DNA from: G013214665 sp964649815
GTDB taxonomy: Bacteria; Pseudomonadota; Alphaproteobacteria; Rhodobacterales; Rhodobacteraceae
Reading direction: 5' to 3'
NCBI GenBank assembly: GCA_964649815.1
Contig: CAZYQC010000005.1
Location: 1-64,000 of the forward strand
DNA length: 64,000 nt
Below are positions 55,700 to 64,000 of this stretch, in pieces. Within the stretch, counting starts at the first letter, position 1. Each line of letters begins with the position of its first letter. The notes beneath the pieces are model-generated. The model was not told where the DNA came from. It did no database searches and saw nothing but the letters and a program-made list of their open reading frames with translations. The translations under genes and the position numbers were made by a program.

Positions 55700-57269
55700 A
55701 TCTGTTGCGGCGTTCGAAAAGCATCTTGACGGTTGGCTTGCCCGGATTTCCGGCCCATCGCCGCGCGGGTTGCAAAAGTGGACACTGGTCAAAGGCGCTC
55801 AGTTCATCACCGTGATAACGGCGCTGACCTGGGCGCTGGTCTTTTGGCCCAACGCCTTTTTCAACCCCGACCTTTTGTACGTGACGCTCACGCTTGGCAC
55901 GCTTGGGTTTTGGCGGTTCGGCTGGTGGTTTACCCATGCGATCCGAGCCGAGAATTTCGCGCGCACGCGCTGGCCCGGAATGCGCCGCGCGGCGAATGCG
56001 GTTTGGGCGTCTGGATGGCGGCCAGGACGGCTGCACATTCAGATGACGACCTATTACGAAGAGCCCGCCATAACGCGGCGTGTCATCGGATCGATCATCG
56101 GCCAAATCCGCAAAGAGGGCATACCGACAACGCTGTGGATCGGCACAGGCAGCACCTATGACGAAGAGATCATCACAGAATTTGTGAAAACCCACGGCGC
56201 GGATTTGGATGCTCAGTTGGTTTTTCTGCGTCAAAACCAACCCGGAAAACGCATGGCGATTGGTATGATCCTGCGTGCGATGAACCGCGCGGGAATTTTG
56301 CCCGATGACCTTGTCATTTTCATGGATGGCGACGCGGTCTTTGGCTCTGACGTTTTGGAAAAGACCTGCTCGATGTTTGGGGCTGACCCCGAGCTGCAGG
56401 CGCTGACAACGAATGAAGAGGTCATCTGTTACGGGCCGGACTGGATCCAAAGTTGGCTGTCTATGCGGTTCGCACAGCGGCGATTGGCGATGCAAAGCCA
56501 CGCCCTGTCTGACCGGGTCTTGACGCTGACCGGGCGGATGAGTGTGTTCCGCGCCCGTTACATCGTAAGTGAAAAGTTCATTCGCACGATTGAGGCAGAT
56601 CACCTTGATCACTGGTTGTGGGGGCGTTTCCGCTTTCTGTCAGGCGACGACAAAAGCACGTGGTACCATCTACTCAGCAAGCGCGCGAAAATGACCTATG
56701 TGCCGGACGCGTGTGTGTACACGATCGAACAGATCGAAGGCTCGGGCACGGCGCGCATGGTGCAGAACTTTCGGCGGTGGTCAGGGAATATGCTGCGCAA
56801 TGGGCAGCGTGCCATCGCCTTGGGCCCCCGCGTTGCCAAGCCTTTCATTTGGTGGTGCCTTGTCGATCAGCGCATCGCGATGTGGACAATGCTGGTCAGC
56901 CCAACCTTGGCGATTTTGACCCTGTTTGTGGATCCCGCTTACCTTTTGCATTGTTTGATCTGGATTGTGTTCAGCCGAACCGTTCTTTGCCTGTTTTTGT
57001 TCCGCTACGCCCGCGAGGCGGACATGAGTTGGCCGTTCATTTTGTATTTCAACCAGATCATCAATGCAGCCGTGAAGGTCTATATGATTTTCCATCTGAG
57101 CAAGCAAAAATGGTCGAACCGGGGCAACCAATCCTCCGGTGCGGGCACGTCCCTTGTGGACCGCATCAAATCATGGATGGCGCTTTTTCAGCTTTCCACA
57201 GCGGTGGTTGCATTCGTGTCGGGTCTGGCGGTCTATATCGATCTAATCCACCTGCCGTTTCACTGGTAG
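55686..57269 (+). CDS. alg8: Alg8-like polysaccharide synthase (glycosyltransferase family 2)
   Basis: This 527-residue inner-membrane processive glycosyltransferase has two N-terminal membrane segments and a cytosolic GT2 domain. Its motifs are MTTYYEEP, FMDGDAVFG (DxD at 214-216), LSGDDKSTWY and QNFRRWSGN (the QxxRW equivalent, 360-365). Several C-terminal membrane segments follow. Length and motif wording match Alg8, which polymerises GDP-mannuronate. The actual sugar here depends on the AlgD-type enzyme next door. Confidence 0.85.
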   Translation: MEAPKSVAAFEKHLDGWLARISGPSPRGLQKWTLVKGAQFITVITALTWALVFWPNAFFNPDLLYVTLTLGTLGFWRFGWWFTHAIRAENFARTRWPGMRRAANAVWASGWRPGRLHIQMTTYYEEPAITRRVIGSIIGQIRKEGIPTTLWIGTGSTYDEEIITEFVKTHGADLDAQLVFLRQNQPGKRMAIGMILRAMNRAGILPDDLVIFMDGDAVFGSDVLEKTCSMFGADPELQALTTNEEVICYGPDWIQSWLSMRFAQRRLAMQSHALSDRVLTLTGRMSVFRARYIVSEKFIRTIEADHLDHWLWGRFRFLSGDDKSTWYHLLSKRAKMTYVPDACVYTIEQIEGSGTARMVQNFRRWSGNMLRNGQRAIALGPRVAKPFIWWCLVDQRIAMWTMLVSPTLAILTLFVDPAYLLHCLIWIVFSRTVLCLFLFRYAREADMSWPFILYFNQIINAAVKVYMIFHLSKQKWSNRGNQSSGAGTSLVDRIKSWMALFQLSTAVVAFVSGLAVYIDLIHLPFHW

Positions 57270-57311
57270 AGTCCCGTAGTTCTTAGCCTCAAGGCCCGGA
57301 AACCGCTTTTC

Positions 57312-57340
57312 GGCCCGCGTCCTGTTTCGCGGGCCATTTT
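57312..57340 (+). terminator. Terminator after alg8
   Basis: GGCCCGCG and CGCGGGCC form a perfect 8-bp stem with an 8-base loop, followed by ATTTT. It lies 43 bases after the alg8 stop and separates alg44-alg8 from algD, consistent with algD having its own promoter and palindrome. Confidence 0.85.
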
Positions 57341-57390
57341 CACGTCTGCGCCTCGGCACCAGATCTTCCAATCCAGACGATTAGGCGGCG

Positions 57391-57406
57391 CTATCCCAAA
57401 GGATAG
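57391..57406. promoter_or_regulatory. Palindromic site 3 of 3, before algD
   Basis: CTATCCCAAAGGATAG is identical to the reverse complement of site 1 and one base different from the core of site 2. It lies 99 bases before the preferred algD start, close to the spacing of site 1 (100) and site 2 (114). Confidence 0.7.
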
Positions 57407-57504
57407 AGCGGCCATACCACTGCAGCTTCGTTCTATACGTGGGCGAAAACATTGTTTGAAAACAGATGAGTAAAAGGGCTTCAGTCAATAACGAGGATTC
57501 CCAG

Positions 57505-58905
57505 ATGTTCGATAATGCTCCACAAGTTTCACCAATTAACTCTCCAGCGGCGCTGCGCCTGGTCGACACCAAGCCCGCGATCAGCGTCGTTGGTCTTGGC
57601 TATGTTGGCGCCGTTTCAACGGCTTGCCTGTCCAGCCTGGGACACCGCGTCATCGGTGTTGATGTCGACACGCAGAAAGTCGATCAAATCAAAGCCGGCA
57701 CAGCGCCTATTCACGAAAAAGACCTCGGAGCGTTGCTGTATTCCGGCGTCAATCACGGGTTGGTCGATGCAACGCTCGATCTCGAACAAGCGGTCCTCGA
57801 TACAGACGTAACATTCGTCTCAGTGGGCACGCCGACAGCTGCGGATGGCGGGTGCGATCACAGTTACATCGAAGCGGCGGCCGAGGCGATTGGGCGTGCC
57901 TTGGCGATAAAGGACGACTTTCATGTCGTCGTGATGCGGTGCTCTATCCCTCCGGGGGTCACTCTTGGTTTTATGACACCCATCATCGAACGCATCTCCG
58001 GGCGCGTAGCAGGCCTTGATTTCGGCGTCTGCTTTAACCCAGAGTTCTTGCGCGAAGGCGTGGCTGTAGAAGACTTCTTTGCCCCACCCAAAACCGTCAT
58101 TGGCGCGTCTGACCCGCGCAGCGGAAACATCCTGCGTCGGATCTACGAAACGGTTGACGAAAACCCGATCGTAACCAGCATCGAAACCGCCGAGATGGTG
58201 AAATATGTCGACAATGTTTGGCACGCGACCAAGGTTTGCTTTGCCAACGAAGTGGGTCGCCTGTGCAAGCCATTGGGTGTCGACAGCCACGCCGTCATGG
58301 ATGTCTTTGTTCAGGACACCAAGCTGAACCTGTCGCCTTATTACCTCAAGCCTGGCTTTGCTTACGGCGGGTCTTGCCTGCCCAAAGAGGTTCGCGCGGT
58401 GTCGCACATCGCAAGCGAGATGGGTGTCGACGTGCCGATGATCGATGCGCTGACCACATCCAATCAAACGCACATTCAAGCGGCCACCGATATGGCGCGC
58501 AAAACAGGTGCAAAAACGGTCGGCATTTTGGGCTTGGCCTTTAAGCCGGGAACCGACGATCTGCGCGAGAGCCCCATCCTCGAGGTGATCGCCGCCCTTC
58601 AGGAAGAAGGCGTGAACGTCATCGTGCATGACCACGCGATTACGCCCAACACACCGCTTGCCGGACAGCTCGCCTATGTGCGCCACGGCAGCTCTGGTCT
58701 GCAGGCGCTGGCCGAGACGTTGCCAGATATGCTGTGCAGCGACCTGGATTACGTGACCGGCTCTGCTGATGCACTGATCGTCACGCATTCCCACGCAGAC
58801 TACCGTGATGCGGTGGAACATGCCGGTGACACGCCTGTGATCGACCTGGTGCGCGTGGCCAAGGATGTGCCGCAGCAAGCGGCTTATCAGGGGATCGGCT
58901 GGTAA
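57505..58905 (+). CDS. algD: AlgD-like sugar-nucleotide 6-dehydrogenase
   Basis: This 466-residue NAD-dependent dehydrogenase oxidises the C6 hydroxyl of a GDP- or UDP-hexose to the uronate. The Rossmann motif is VVGLGYVGAVS (30-35). FNPEFLREG, the catalytic cysteine C291 in GGSCLPKE, and GLAFKPGTDDLRESP are the family signatures. The wording, especially GGSCLPKE and CFNPEFLREG, resembles GDP-mannose dehydrogenase, which suits the alginate context, but UDP-glucose specificity cannot be excluded by eye. GAGG before 57505 favours this ATG over 57466. Confidence 0.85.
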   Translation: MFDNAPQVSPINSPAALRLVDTKPAISVVGLGYVGAVSTACLSSLGHRVIGVDVDTQKVDQIKAGTAPIHEKDLGALLYSGVNHGLVDATLDLEQAVLDTDVTFVSVGTPTAADGGCDHSYIEAAAEAIGRALAIKDDFHVVVMRCSIPPGVTLGFMTPIIERISGRVAGLDFGVCFNPEFLREGVAVEDFFAPPKTVIGASDPRSGNILRRIYETVDENPIVTSIETAEMVKYVDNVWHATKVCFANEVGRLCKPLGVDSHAVMDVFVQDTKLNLSPYYLKPGFAYGGSCLPKEVRAVSHIASEMGVDVPMIDALTTSNQTHIQAATDMARKTGAKTVGILGLAFKPGTDDLRESPILEVIAALQEEGVNVIVHDHAITPNTPLAGQLAYVRHGSSGLQALAETLPDMLCSDLDYVTGSADALIVTHSHADYRDAVEHAGDTPVIDLVRVAKDVPQQAAYQGIGW

Positions 58906-58947
58906 GCCAATCCCCCCAAAACACCCTCTAATCATGCAGGTGACAGA

Positions 58948-61653
58948 ATGAGTGCGTCAGTGACCCAACCGGTTGTGACCGGGACAGACGAAAACGACAT
59001 CCTTGATGGGACAAATCAAGGTGACATGATCCTCGGTTTAGCCGGCGACGACACGATCCAGACGTTCCACGGCGATGATATCGTCCACGGTGATTTCGTG
59101 ACCGATAACCTCCTCGACGGAACCGACGGGGCGCGCAGCTTTGCGCAATACGGTGACAGCGATGCGTGGTCTGTGGCGACCGATAGCTCTGGTCACACCT
59201 CCATGACACAGACGATCGATACGTCCGAAAGCCAAGTCTACAAAATCAGTTTTGGCCTGGCTGCCAACTATGGTGCAGCGTCCCTGTCGGGGGCGATTGA
59301 GGTTCTGTGGAATGGCGTGGTCATCGACACATTCGATACGAACTCGGCCACCTTTGAAGCGCATGACGTGACATTCGCCGGGATCGAGGGGCAGGGGGAT
59401 CTGACGTTTCGATCCGTCGAAAGCTCGGGCCCGTCCGGCCCGCAAATCCAAACGGACACACCTGTCTATTACTACGAAAAAGACATGCAAATTGGCGGTC
59501 AAACCGTGACCGTCAACGCAATTGCTGAAGGGCAATCGCATATCTATCAGGTCATCAACGGCACGCTTCAGGTGTTCGATGTGGCCACTGGTCAGTATAC
59601 GTTGGCTGGCTCGCCTGCGACGGTGACGGTCAACGCCATCGGCTTTAACGTCGAGGATGATCTGATTTACGGCATCGCGGTCGGCAATGGTGTCGACAGC
59701 TTGGGCAATTCCGTTCAACGGACCGACCTTGTAATGCTGGACGCGCATGGCGACAGCTATCGCATCGGAAGCACGCCCTATCGCTCTTGGACCGGGGATT
59801 TTGACGAAAACGGGAACTTGTGGGCCTTTCAGTCCAGCATGGACCGCGTCACGATGATCGATGTCGATCAAGTCGACGCCAATGGCGACGTGTTAAGCGT
59901 GACGTACAAATTCCCGACCAACATGATCACCGATCAGTTGTGGGACGTGGCCTACGACGCAGAAAGCAATTCGTTCTTTGGGATCACGCGCCCCCCCAGC
60001 GAGGGCGGGACCTCGTGGTTGTATGAGATCGACATCTCTGCGGTCGCCTCTGGTGGTGAGCCGACCTTCAACAAAAAGCCAATCACTTCGACGGTGATCA
60101 ATGGGCAGGTTGAAGGCGGCGTGCCTTTGATCACCTTTGGCGCGGCCATTCACGATGCGGATGGCAATTTGTACGCAGCTGGCAACAGCGGCGATCACGA
60201 CATGGACAACAGCACGCCGTCGTCAGGCGGCATCTACCGGGTGGTCGAAGATCCCGACAGCGGCGCTGTCCACCTTGAGCTGATGGCCTCGAGCCCGCGG
60301 TCGAGTTCGAATGACGGCACCGCGGACCCAAGAACCGCAGACCCCTTTGCGGAGGTCGACCAATATGCCTCTGTCTTGATCCGCGAGCTGTCGGTCACAC
60401 CGACGGAAGGCGGTTCTAACTCTTATGACGATGTCATCGAGGTCGGCGGCGGTGCCGATATGGCCACTGGCGGTCTGGGCGAGGACATGCTTGCCGGGCA
60501 AGCGGGCAACGACACGCTGAGCGGCGGCACAGGCAACGACGCACTTTATGGTGGCAATGCAAACCCATCGAGCGGCCACAATGGAGAATATTACGACGCA
60601 CTTGGTCGCCGCTTTGATATCAACGGCAATCTGTTGTCCGAGGAAAACGATGTGCTCGACGGCGGCGAAGGCAACGATCTCGTCAAAGGGGCCGCTGGCC
60701 ACGACACGCTGATGGGTGGCGAAGGGAATGACACGCTGAACGGCGGCTCTGGCTTTGACAATCTGTCTGGCGGCATCGGTCGCGACGTTATGGCCGGCGG
60801 GACCGAACAAGATATCCTTCGCGGCGGTGACGGGAATGACATCCTGATCGGCGGTGATGGCAAGGACCAACTCTTTGGTGATGACGGCAACGACAATCTG
60901 CGCGGTGGCGCGGATGCCGATACGTTGACCGGCGGTCTGGGCGACGATGACCTTGATGGAGGATTGGGCAACGACGTTCTGATCGGAGGCGCGGGTGACG
61001 ACCACCTGAAGGGCAGCACAGGCAATGACGTCCTGTCCGCAGATTCCGGCGAAAACCTGTTGGAAGGGGGCTCGGGCAATGACGACCTGACCGGTGGTTT
61101 GGGGGTCGATACATTGGACGGCGGTTCAGGCAACGACGTGCTCCGCGGTGGCGCAGAACGCGACGAACTTTATGGCGGAACCGGTAACGACGTGCTTGAG
61201 GGTGGCGACGACAAAGACAAGCTCTATGGCGGCAAAGGCGACGACGACATCGATGGCGGAGACGGCAGCGACTACATCAATGCAGGCGACGGAGACGACG
61301 TCATCCAGGCAGGCGCTGGCCGCGACAAGGTCTTGGTCGGCGCGGGTTCAGACATCGTGTATGGCGGATCAGATTCCGATTGGTTTGTCTTCCGCGACAC
61401 GGATCGCGACGGCAAGACGAACACGATTATGGACTACACCCGAAACGGCACCGAAGACGACAGATTGGATTTCCGCCTTTTGGACTTGCTGTCCGGCGGA
61501 GACAGCCAACAAGACTTTATCGACCAAAACGTCGTACAGAATGGCGATTACAGCGTAACCATTGATCTGGGAGGGTTCGCTGTAAAGGTGCTGGACCATG
61601 ACAATCAGCAAGGCGCTTTCTTGGCGTCGGTGATTGATGGTTTCCAGCTCTAA
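58948..61653 (+). CDS. RTX calcium-binding secreted protein linked to the alginate locus
   Basis: This 901-residue acidic protein has no signal peptide. Residues 1-35 form one RTX-like pair (TDENDILDGTN, GLAGDDTIQ). Residues about 170-480 have beta-propeller-like text: SHIYQVINGTLQVFDVATGQY, LDAHGDSYRIG, TGDFDENGNLWAF. From about 495 to 810 there are some 30 GGxGNDxL nonapeptides that bind calcium. The C-terminus (DWFVFRDTDRDG to a final VIDGFQL) fits a type I secretion signal. It lies 42 bases after algD, probably in the same transcript. It has no epimerase or lyase catalytic module that I can see. A matrix protein that binds the polymer is a guess. Confidence 0.85.
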   Translation: MSASVTQPVVTGTDENDILDGTNQGDMILGLAGDDTIQTFHGDDIVHGDFVTDNLLDGTDGARSFAQYGDSDAWSVATDSSGHTSMTQTIDTSESQVYKISFGLAANYGAASLSGAIEVLWNGVVIDTFDTNSATFEAHDVTFAGIEGQGDLTFRSVESSGPSGPQIQTDTPVYYYEKDMQIGGQTVTVNAIAEGQSHIYQVINGTLQVFDVATGQYTLAGSPATVTVNAIGFNVEDDLIYGIAVGNGVDSLGNSVQRTDLVMLDAHGDSYRIGSTPYRSWTGDFDENGNLWAFQSSMDRVTMIDVDQVDANGDVLSVTYKFPTNMITDQLWDVAYDAESNSFFGITRPPSEGGTSWLYEIDISAVASGGEPTFNKKPITSTVINGQVEGGVPLITFGAAIHDADGNLYAAGNSGDHDMDNSTPSSGGIYRVVEDPDSGAVHLELMASSPRSSSNDGTADPRTADPFAEVDQYASVLIRELSVTPTEGGSNSYDDVIEVGGGADMATGGLGEDMLAGQAGNDTLSGGTGNDALYGGNANPSSGHNGEYYDALGRRFDINGNLLSEENDVLDGGEGNDLVKGAAGHDTLMGGEGNDTLNGGSGFDNLSGGIGRDVMAGGTEQDILRGGDGNDILIGGDGKDQLFGDDGNDNLRGGADADTLTGGLGDDDLDGGLGNDVLIGGAGDDHLKGSTGNDVLSADSGENLLEGGSGNDDLTGGLGVDTLDGGSGNDVLRGGAERDELYGGTGNDVLEGGDDKDKLYGGKGDDDIDGGDGSDYINAGDGDDVIQAGAGRDKVLVGAGSDIVYGGSDSDWFVFRDTDRDGKTNTIMDYTRNGTEDDRLDFRLLDLLSGGDSQQDFIDQNVVQNGDYSVTIDLGGFAVKVLDHDNQQGAFLASVIDGFQL

Positions 61654-61656
61654 GCC

Positions 61657-61698
61657 AGAGGCAGGCCGCTCACGCACCCTTTTCCGCGGCCTGCCTCT
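61657..61698 (+). terminator. Strong hairpin at the end of the alginate-type locus
   Basis: AGAGGCAGGCCGC and GCGGCCTGCCTCT form a perfect 13-bp stem with a 16-base loop, four bases after the RTX gene stop. No clear T run follows, but position and strength suggest transcription end. Confidence 0.75.
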
Positions 61699-61781
61699 CA
61701 ATATTCCCAGTGTGGGATACGCCGCTCCGCTGTCCCGCGTCCCTCACGGTGCACACACGTGTCGTAAGATCGACGCTTCGA

Positions 61782-62705
61782 TCAGGCGGGGTCAGGTTTC
61801 GGCGCGTAGGTCGCTTCTAGCCTCGATGCGAGATAGGCCGCGGCTGTGGTCGGTGGATACTTTGGTGTTCCCGTACCAGGCAGCGCACTCACCAAGGTTT
61901 CTGGATTTGCTTCGGTAAAAAAGGCGACCGACCTCCGCTGGCGCTTGGGGGGAAGAACGCGGTGTGGTGTCGATACGTAGATGTCGTTTGTCCAGCGCAT
62001 CATACAGTCGCCGATATTGACCACGAATGCGTCAGGAGCATGCGGCACATCGATCCACGTACCGCCGCGCGGTTGAACCTGAAGACCGGGTTCGCCATCG
62101 GTCATCAAAAGCGTGATGGCGCCATAATCGGTATGGGCCCCTGCGCCAATCTCGCCCGCCGCGCCCCTGGCCGGGGGATAGTGCAGCAGACGCATGGCTG
62201 ACAAAGGCTCGGAAAAAAGCGGCGCGAAATGGTCTGTTGGCAGGCCAAGATCTTCGGCCATGATCGACAAAACACCCAACGCCTGCGCCTGACAGGCATC
62301 GTAATATGCCAGCATCGTTTCGCGAAACCCACTGATGTCGGGCCACCGGTTTACGCCTCTAAACGGTTCGCCCGCCGTCACCCGAGGATCATCAGGGGCC
62401 AAATCATAGCCGATGTTAAAGGTTTCTTTGGTATCGACCTCTGGCCGCGTCTCGTCCAACGACTCGTCGCCCGGGCGCCCCCACCCGCGAAAGTGCGGCG
62501 TGTCCAGAATGGAAAGCTTGGCCTTTTCGCTGACGGGCTGGGCAAAGAAACCATCGGCCAATGCAAAGACCTCGGCCCGCAATGTGGCAGGCACCTGCGG
62601 GTTCTTCAGAAGAAAGAACCCGGTTTCACGCAAAGCTGTGCCAAGTGTTTGCCGAAACGATTGTCTGTCGCGGTCGGCATCGGACCAATCAAGAATGGGT
62701 ATCAT
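61782..62705 (-). CDS. 2-oxoglutarate/Fe(II)-dependent oxygenase (isopenicillin N synthase family)
   Basis: This 307-residue protein has an N-terminal DIOX_N region (IPILDWSDADRDRQSFRQTL, TGFFLLKNPQVP). The double-stranded beta-helix follows, with Fe ligands in AHTDYGAITLL (HxD) and STPHRVLPP, and the 2-oxoglutarate arginine in RRSVAFF. Similar enzymes hydroxylate small metabolites, including purines and flavonoids. AGGA upstream supports the ATG at 62703-62705. It lies about 60 bases after the partial FAD-linked oxidase gene on the same strand. Confidence 0.88.
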   Translation of the reverse strand: MIPILDWSDADRDRQSFRQTLGTALRETGFFLLKNPQVPATLRAEVFALADGFFAQPVSEKAKLSILDTPHFRGWGRPGDESLDETRPEVDTKETFNIGYDLAPDDPRVTAGEPFRGVNRWPDISGFRETMLAYYDACQAQALGVLSIMAEDLGLPTDHFAPLFSEPLSAMRLLHYPPARGAAGEIGAGAHTDYGAITLLMTDGEPGLQVQPRGGTWIDVPHAPDAFVVNIGDCMMRWTNDIYVSTPHRVLPPKRQRRSVAFFTEANPETLVSALPGTGTPKYPPTTAAAYLASRLEATYAPKPDPA

Positions 62706-62765
62706 ATATCCTAGTTTCGGCACTCGACCCCGAAAGACGCAAGCTCTTTTTGGTGTTGGCCGCGC

Positions 62766-64000
62766 TTATCCCCGCGATTGCAGCTTTGGATAGGCGTACA
62801 TTTCATCATAGGCCCAGTCGGGATCGTCCCAGGCAATCATTTTGCCGGGGTTCAGCAATCCCTTAGGATCGGCGCTGCGTTTGAAGTCCAATTGGCGCGG
62901 ATCGACCTCGTTTCGCCCACCTTCCTCGATCGTATAGCGATGCGGGTTGTAGACCAAAGCACCGGCGTCTTCATGCGCCTGAATGATCTCGTTGAGGCGT
63001 TCTTCGGTGGTGAACTTTACCAAGGACAGGCCAGAGAACATCACCTGGTTGTGGTACTTCATCACTTCCAAATGCTGCATCACCTCTGGCGAAAACGCCG
63101 CGCGCATCTTTTCGATCAAAGGCATTTGGTCGCCCTCGCCATAGCCCACCTGCAAATAGGTGATCGATGGATCGACCTTGAGCGCGCGCAATGTCGTGTG
63201 GTTCCAGCCATATTCAAAGATCATGCCGGGCGATCTGGGCCAATCGTGATCATCGCTGCGGTAAATCATCGCCAAATCAGGCCATCGTGAAAGCAAGGTC
63301 AGAAACCCCTGCATGGCATGCGGAGCAAGCATGATGGCAACAACGGCGTCGTCTTCCTCGACATGCGGGGCGACGCGCTGAAAGTATGACTTTGCGATTG
63401 GTGCTTCGAAAATCGTCGCCAATTTGATCAAAAGACCATCTTGGTGCGCGAGCTCTTCGGCAAAGCGGGCCGCTTTGACGAAATCTTTGCTCGTCAAAAA
63501 GATGTCCACCCAATCGTAGGCGGGCGCGAGCGGCATCTCGATTTCGGTGATGATGCCGTTGGTGCCGTAGGCGTGGCTGACCTGGTCGATCTGATCTCCG
63601 CTCAGTTCAAGGATTTGCGGGTTTTCTTCCATCGTCACAACGCGGACACGCAAGATGTTGCCCAGATCGCGCAGCATACCCCAGGTACAAGAGCCAACCC
63701 CGCCAGAACCGCCTGCGATAAAGCCACCAATAGTCGCCGTTGCCCAGGTCGAAGAGAACATGCGCAATTCTTGCTTTGAATGCTCTTTGCACGCCGCATC
63801 CAGATCCTTGAGCAGGCAGCCCGGCTCAACAATGACGCGACCGTGGTGGATTTCCTTGACCTGGTCCATATGCCGCAAATGCATAACGCAGCCACCTTCG
63901 AGCGGCATCGCTTGACCGTAGTTGCCGGTGCCAGCGCCCCGCGTCGTTACAGGCACGTCGTGCTGATAACAAACCTTCAGGACTTCGATCACCTCTTCTT
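62766..64000 (-). CDS. FAD-linked oxidase (GlcD/PCMH type), N-terminus beyond window
   Basis: At least 408 residues of a vanillyl-alcohol-oxidase-type flavoprotein are visible. The FAD-binding PCMH domain shows VPVTTRGAGTGNYGQAMPLEGG, RVIVEPGC and TIGGFIAGGSGGVGSCTWGML, followed by YGTNGIITEIEMPL. The end, DPKGLLNPGKMI, is the usual C-terminal motif of D-lactate/glycolate-type dehydrogenases. The start lies to the right of the window. Substrate unknown; a 2-hydroxy acid is likely for the family. Confidence 0.85.
   Translation of the reverse strand, partial: EEVIEVLKVCYQHDVPVTTRGAGTGNYGQAMPLEGGCVMHLRHMDQVKEIHHGRVIVEPGCLLKDLDAACKEHSKQELRMFSSTWATATIGGFIAGGSGGVGSCTWGMLRDLGNILRVRVVTMEENPQILELSGDQIDQVSHAYGTNGIITEIEMPLAPAYDWVDIFLTSKDFVKAARFAEELAHQDGLLIKLATIFEAPIAKSYFQRVAPHVEEDDAVVAIMLAPHAMQGFLTLLSRWPDLAMIYRSDDHDWPRSPGMIFEYGWNHTTLRALKVDPSITYLQVGYGEGDQMPLIEKMRAAFSPEVMQHLEVMKYHNQVMFSGLSLVKFTTEERLNEIIQAHEDAGALVYNPHRYTIEEGGRNEVDPRQLDFKRSADPKGLLNPGKMIAWDDPDWAYDEMYAYPKLQSRG

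Overview
The window reads as a chromosome or large replicon segment of a marine alphaproteobacterium, most likely of the Roseobacter group (Rhodobacteraceae). The basis is inference from content: two complete branched-chain-type (Liv) ABC transporters and a NitT/TauT-type one, aromatic catabolism genes, very large RTX proteins suited to type I secretion, IS6 and IS3 elements of the kind common there, and moderately GC-rich DNA. No rRNA, tRNA or CRISPR array was seen.

Layout. (a) 1-1840: mobile-element debris, with the 3' end of an IS6-family transposase gene and an IS3-family element whose first reading frame is broken. (b) 2094-7170: an unfamiliar 1,372-residue protein built of 'FMxSLxxI' repeats and Asn-Gly tracts, followed after a strong terminator by a small divergent Hanks-type kinase; an IS-end relic lies just beyond. 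(c) 7459-17776: a LysR regulator divergent from a nine-gene operon (maleylacetate reductase, Liv-type ABC importer, TfdB-like flavin monooxygenase, hydroxyquinol 1,2-dioxygenase, BKACE/DUF849 enzyme). Together these form a near self-contained import-and-degradation route for a resorcinol-like aromatic, with BKACE plausibly replacing the CoA-transferase and thiolase of the 3-oxoadipate pathway. (d) 18045-18700: decayed IS6 transposase. (e) 19108-28056: a gene for a secreted protein of about 2,980 residues with a metzincin-like head, 22 consecutive ~92-residue repeats plus one more, RTX blocks and a DUF4214 tail.

(f) 28490-38041: a NitT/TauT-type ABC importer, then a six-gene Liv-type importer operon that includes an AMP-forming acyl-CoA ligase. 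(g) 38305-48296: an unassigned catabolic cluster on both strands: GntR/FCD regulator, two glutathione transferases, NIPSNAP protein, ThDP enzyme, quinone reductase-like flavoprotein, alpha/beta hydrolase, a 3-hydroxyanthranilate 3,4-dioxygenase with all known active-site residues, a DapA-superfamily aldolase lacking the usual tyrosine, an aspartate dehydrogenase-like protein and an aldehyde dehydrogenase.

(h) 48310-61698 is the most striking part: an alginate-type polysaccharide locus in the order algE-F-I-J-X, alg44-alg8, algD-RTX protein. It encodes the sugar-nucleotide dehydrogenase, synthase, co-polymerase, O-acetylation machinery and outer-membrane exporter, but no algK, algG or algL. 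The first gene of each of the three blocks is preceded by the same palindrome, CTATCC(C/G)AAAGGATAG, so the blocks look like one regulon. The Alg44 homologue has a degenerate PilZ domain, and the last gene encodes a secreted RTX protein of unknown role. (i) 61782-64000: a 2-oxoglutarate/Fe(II) oxygenase and a partial FAD-linked oxidase.
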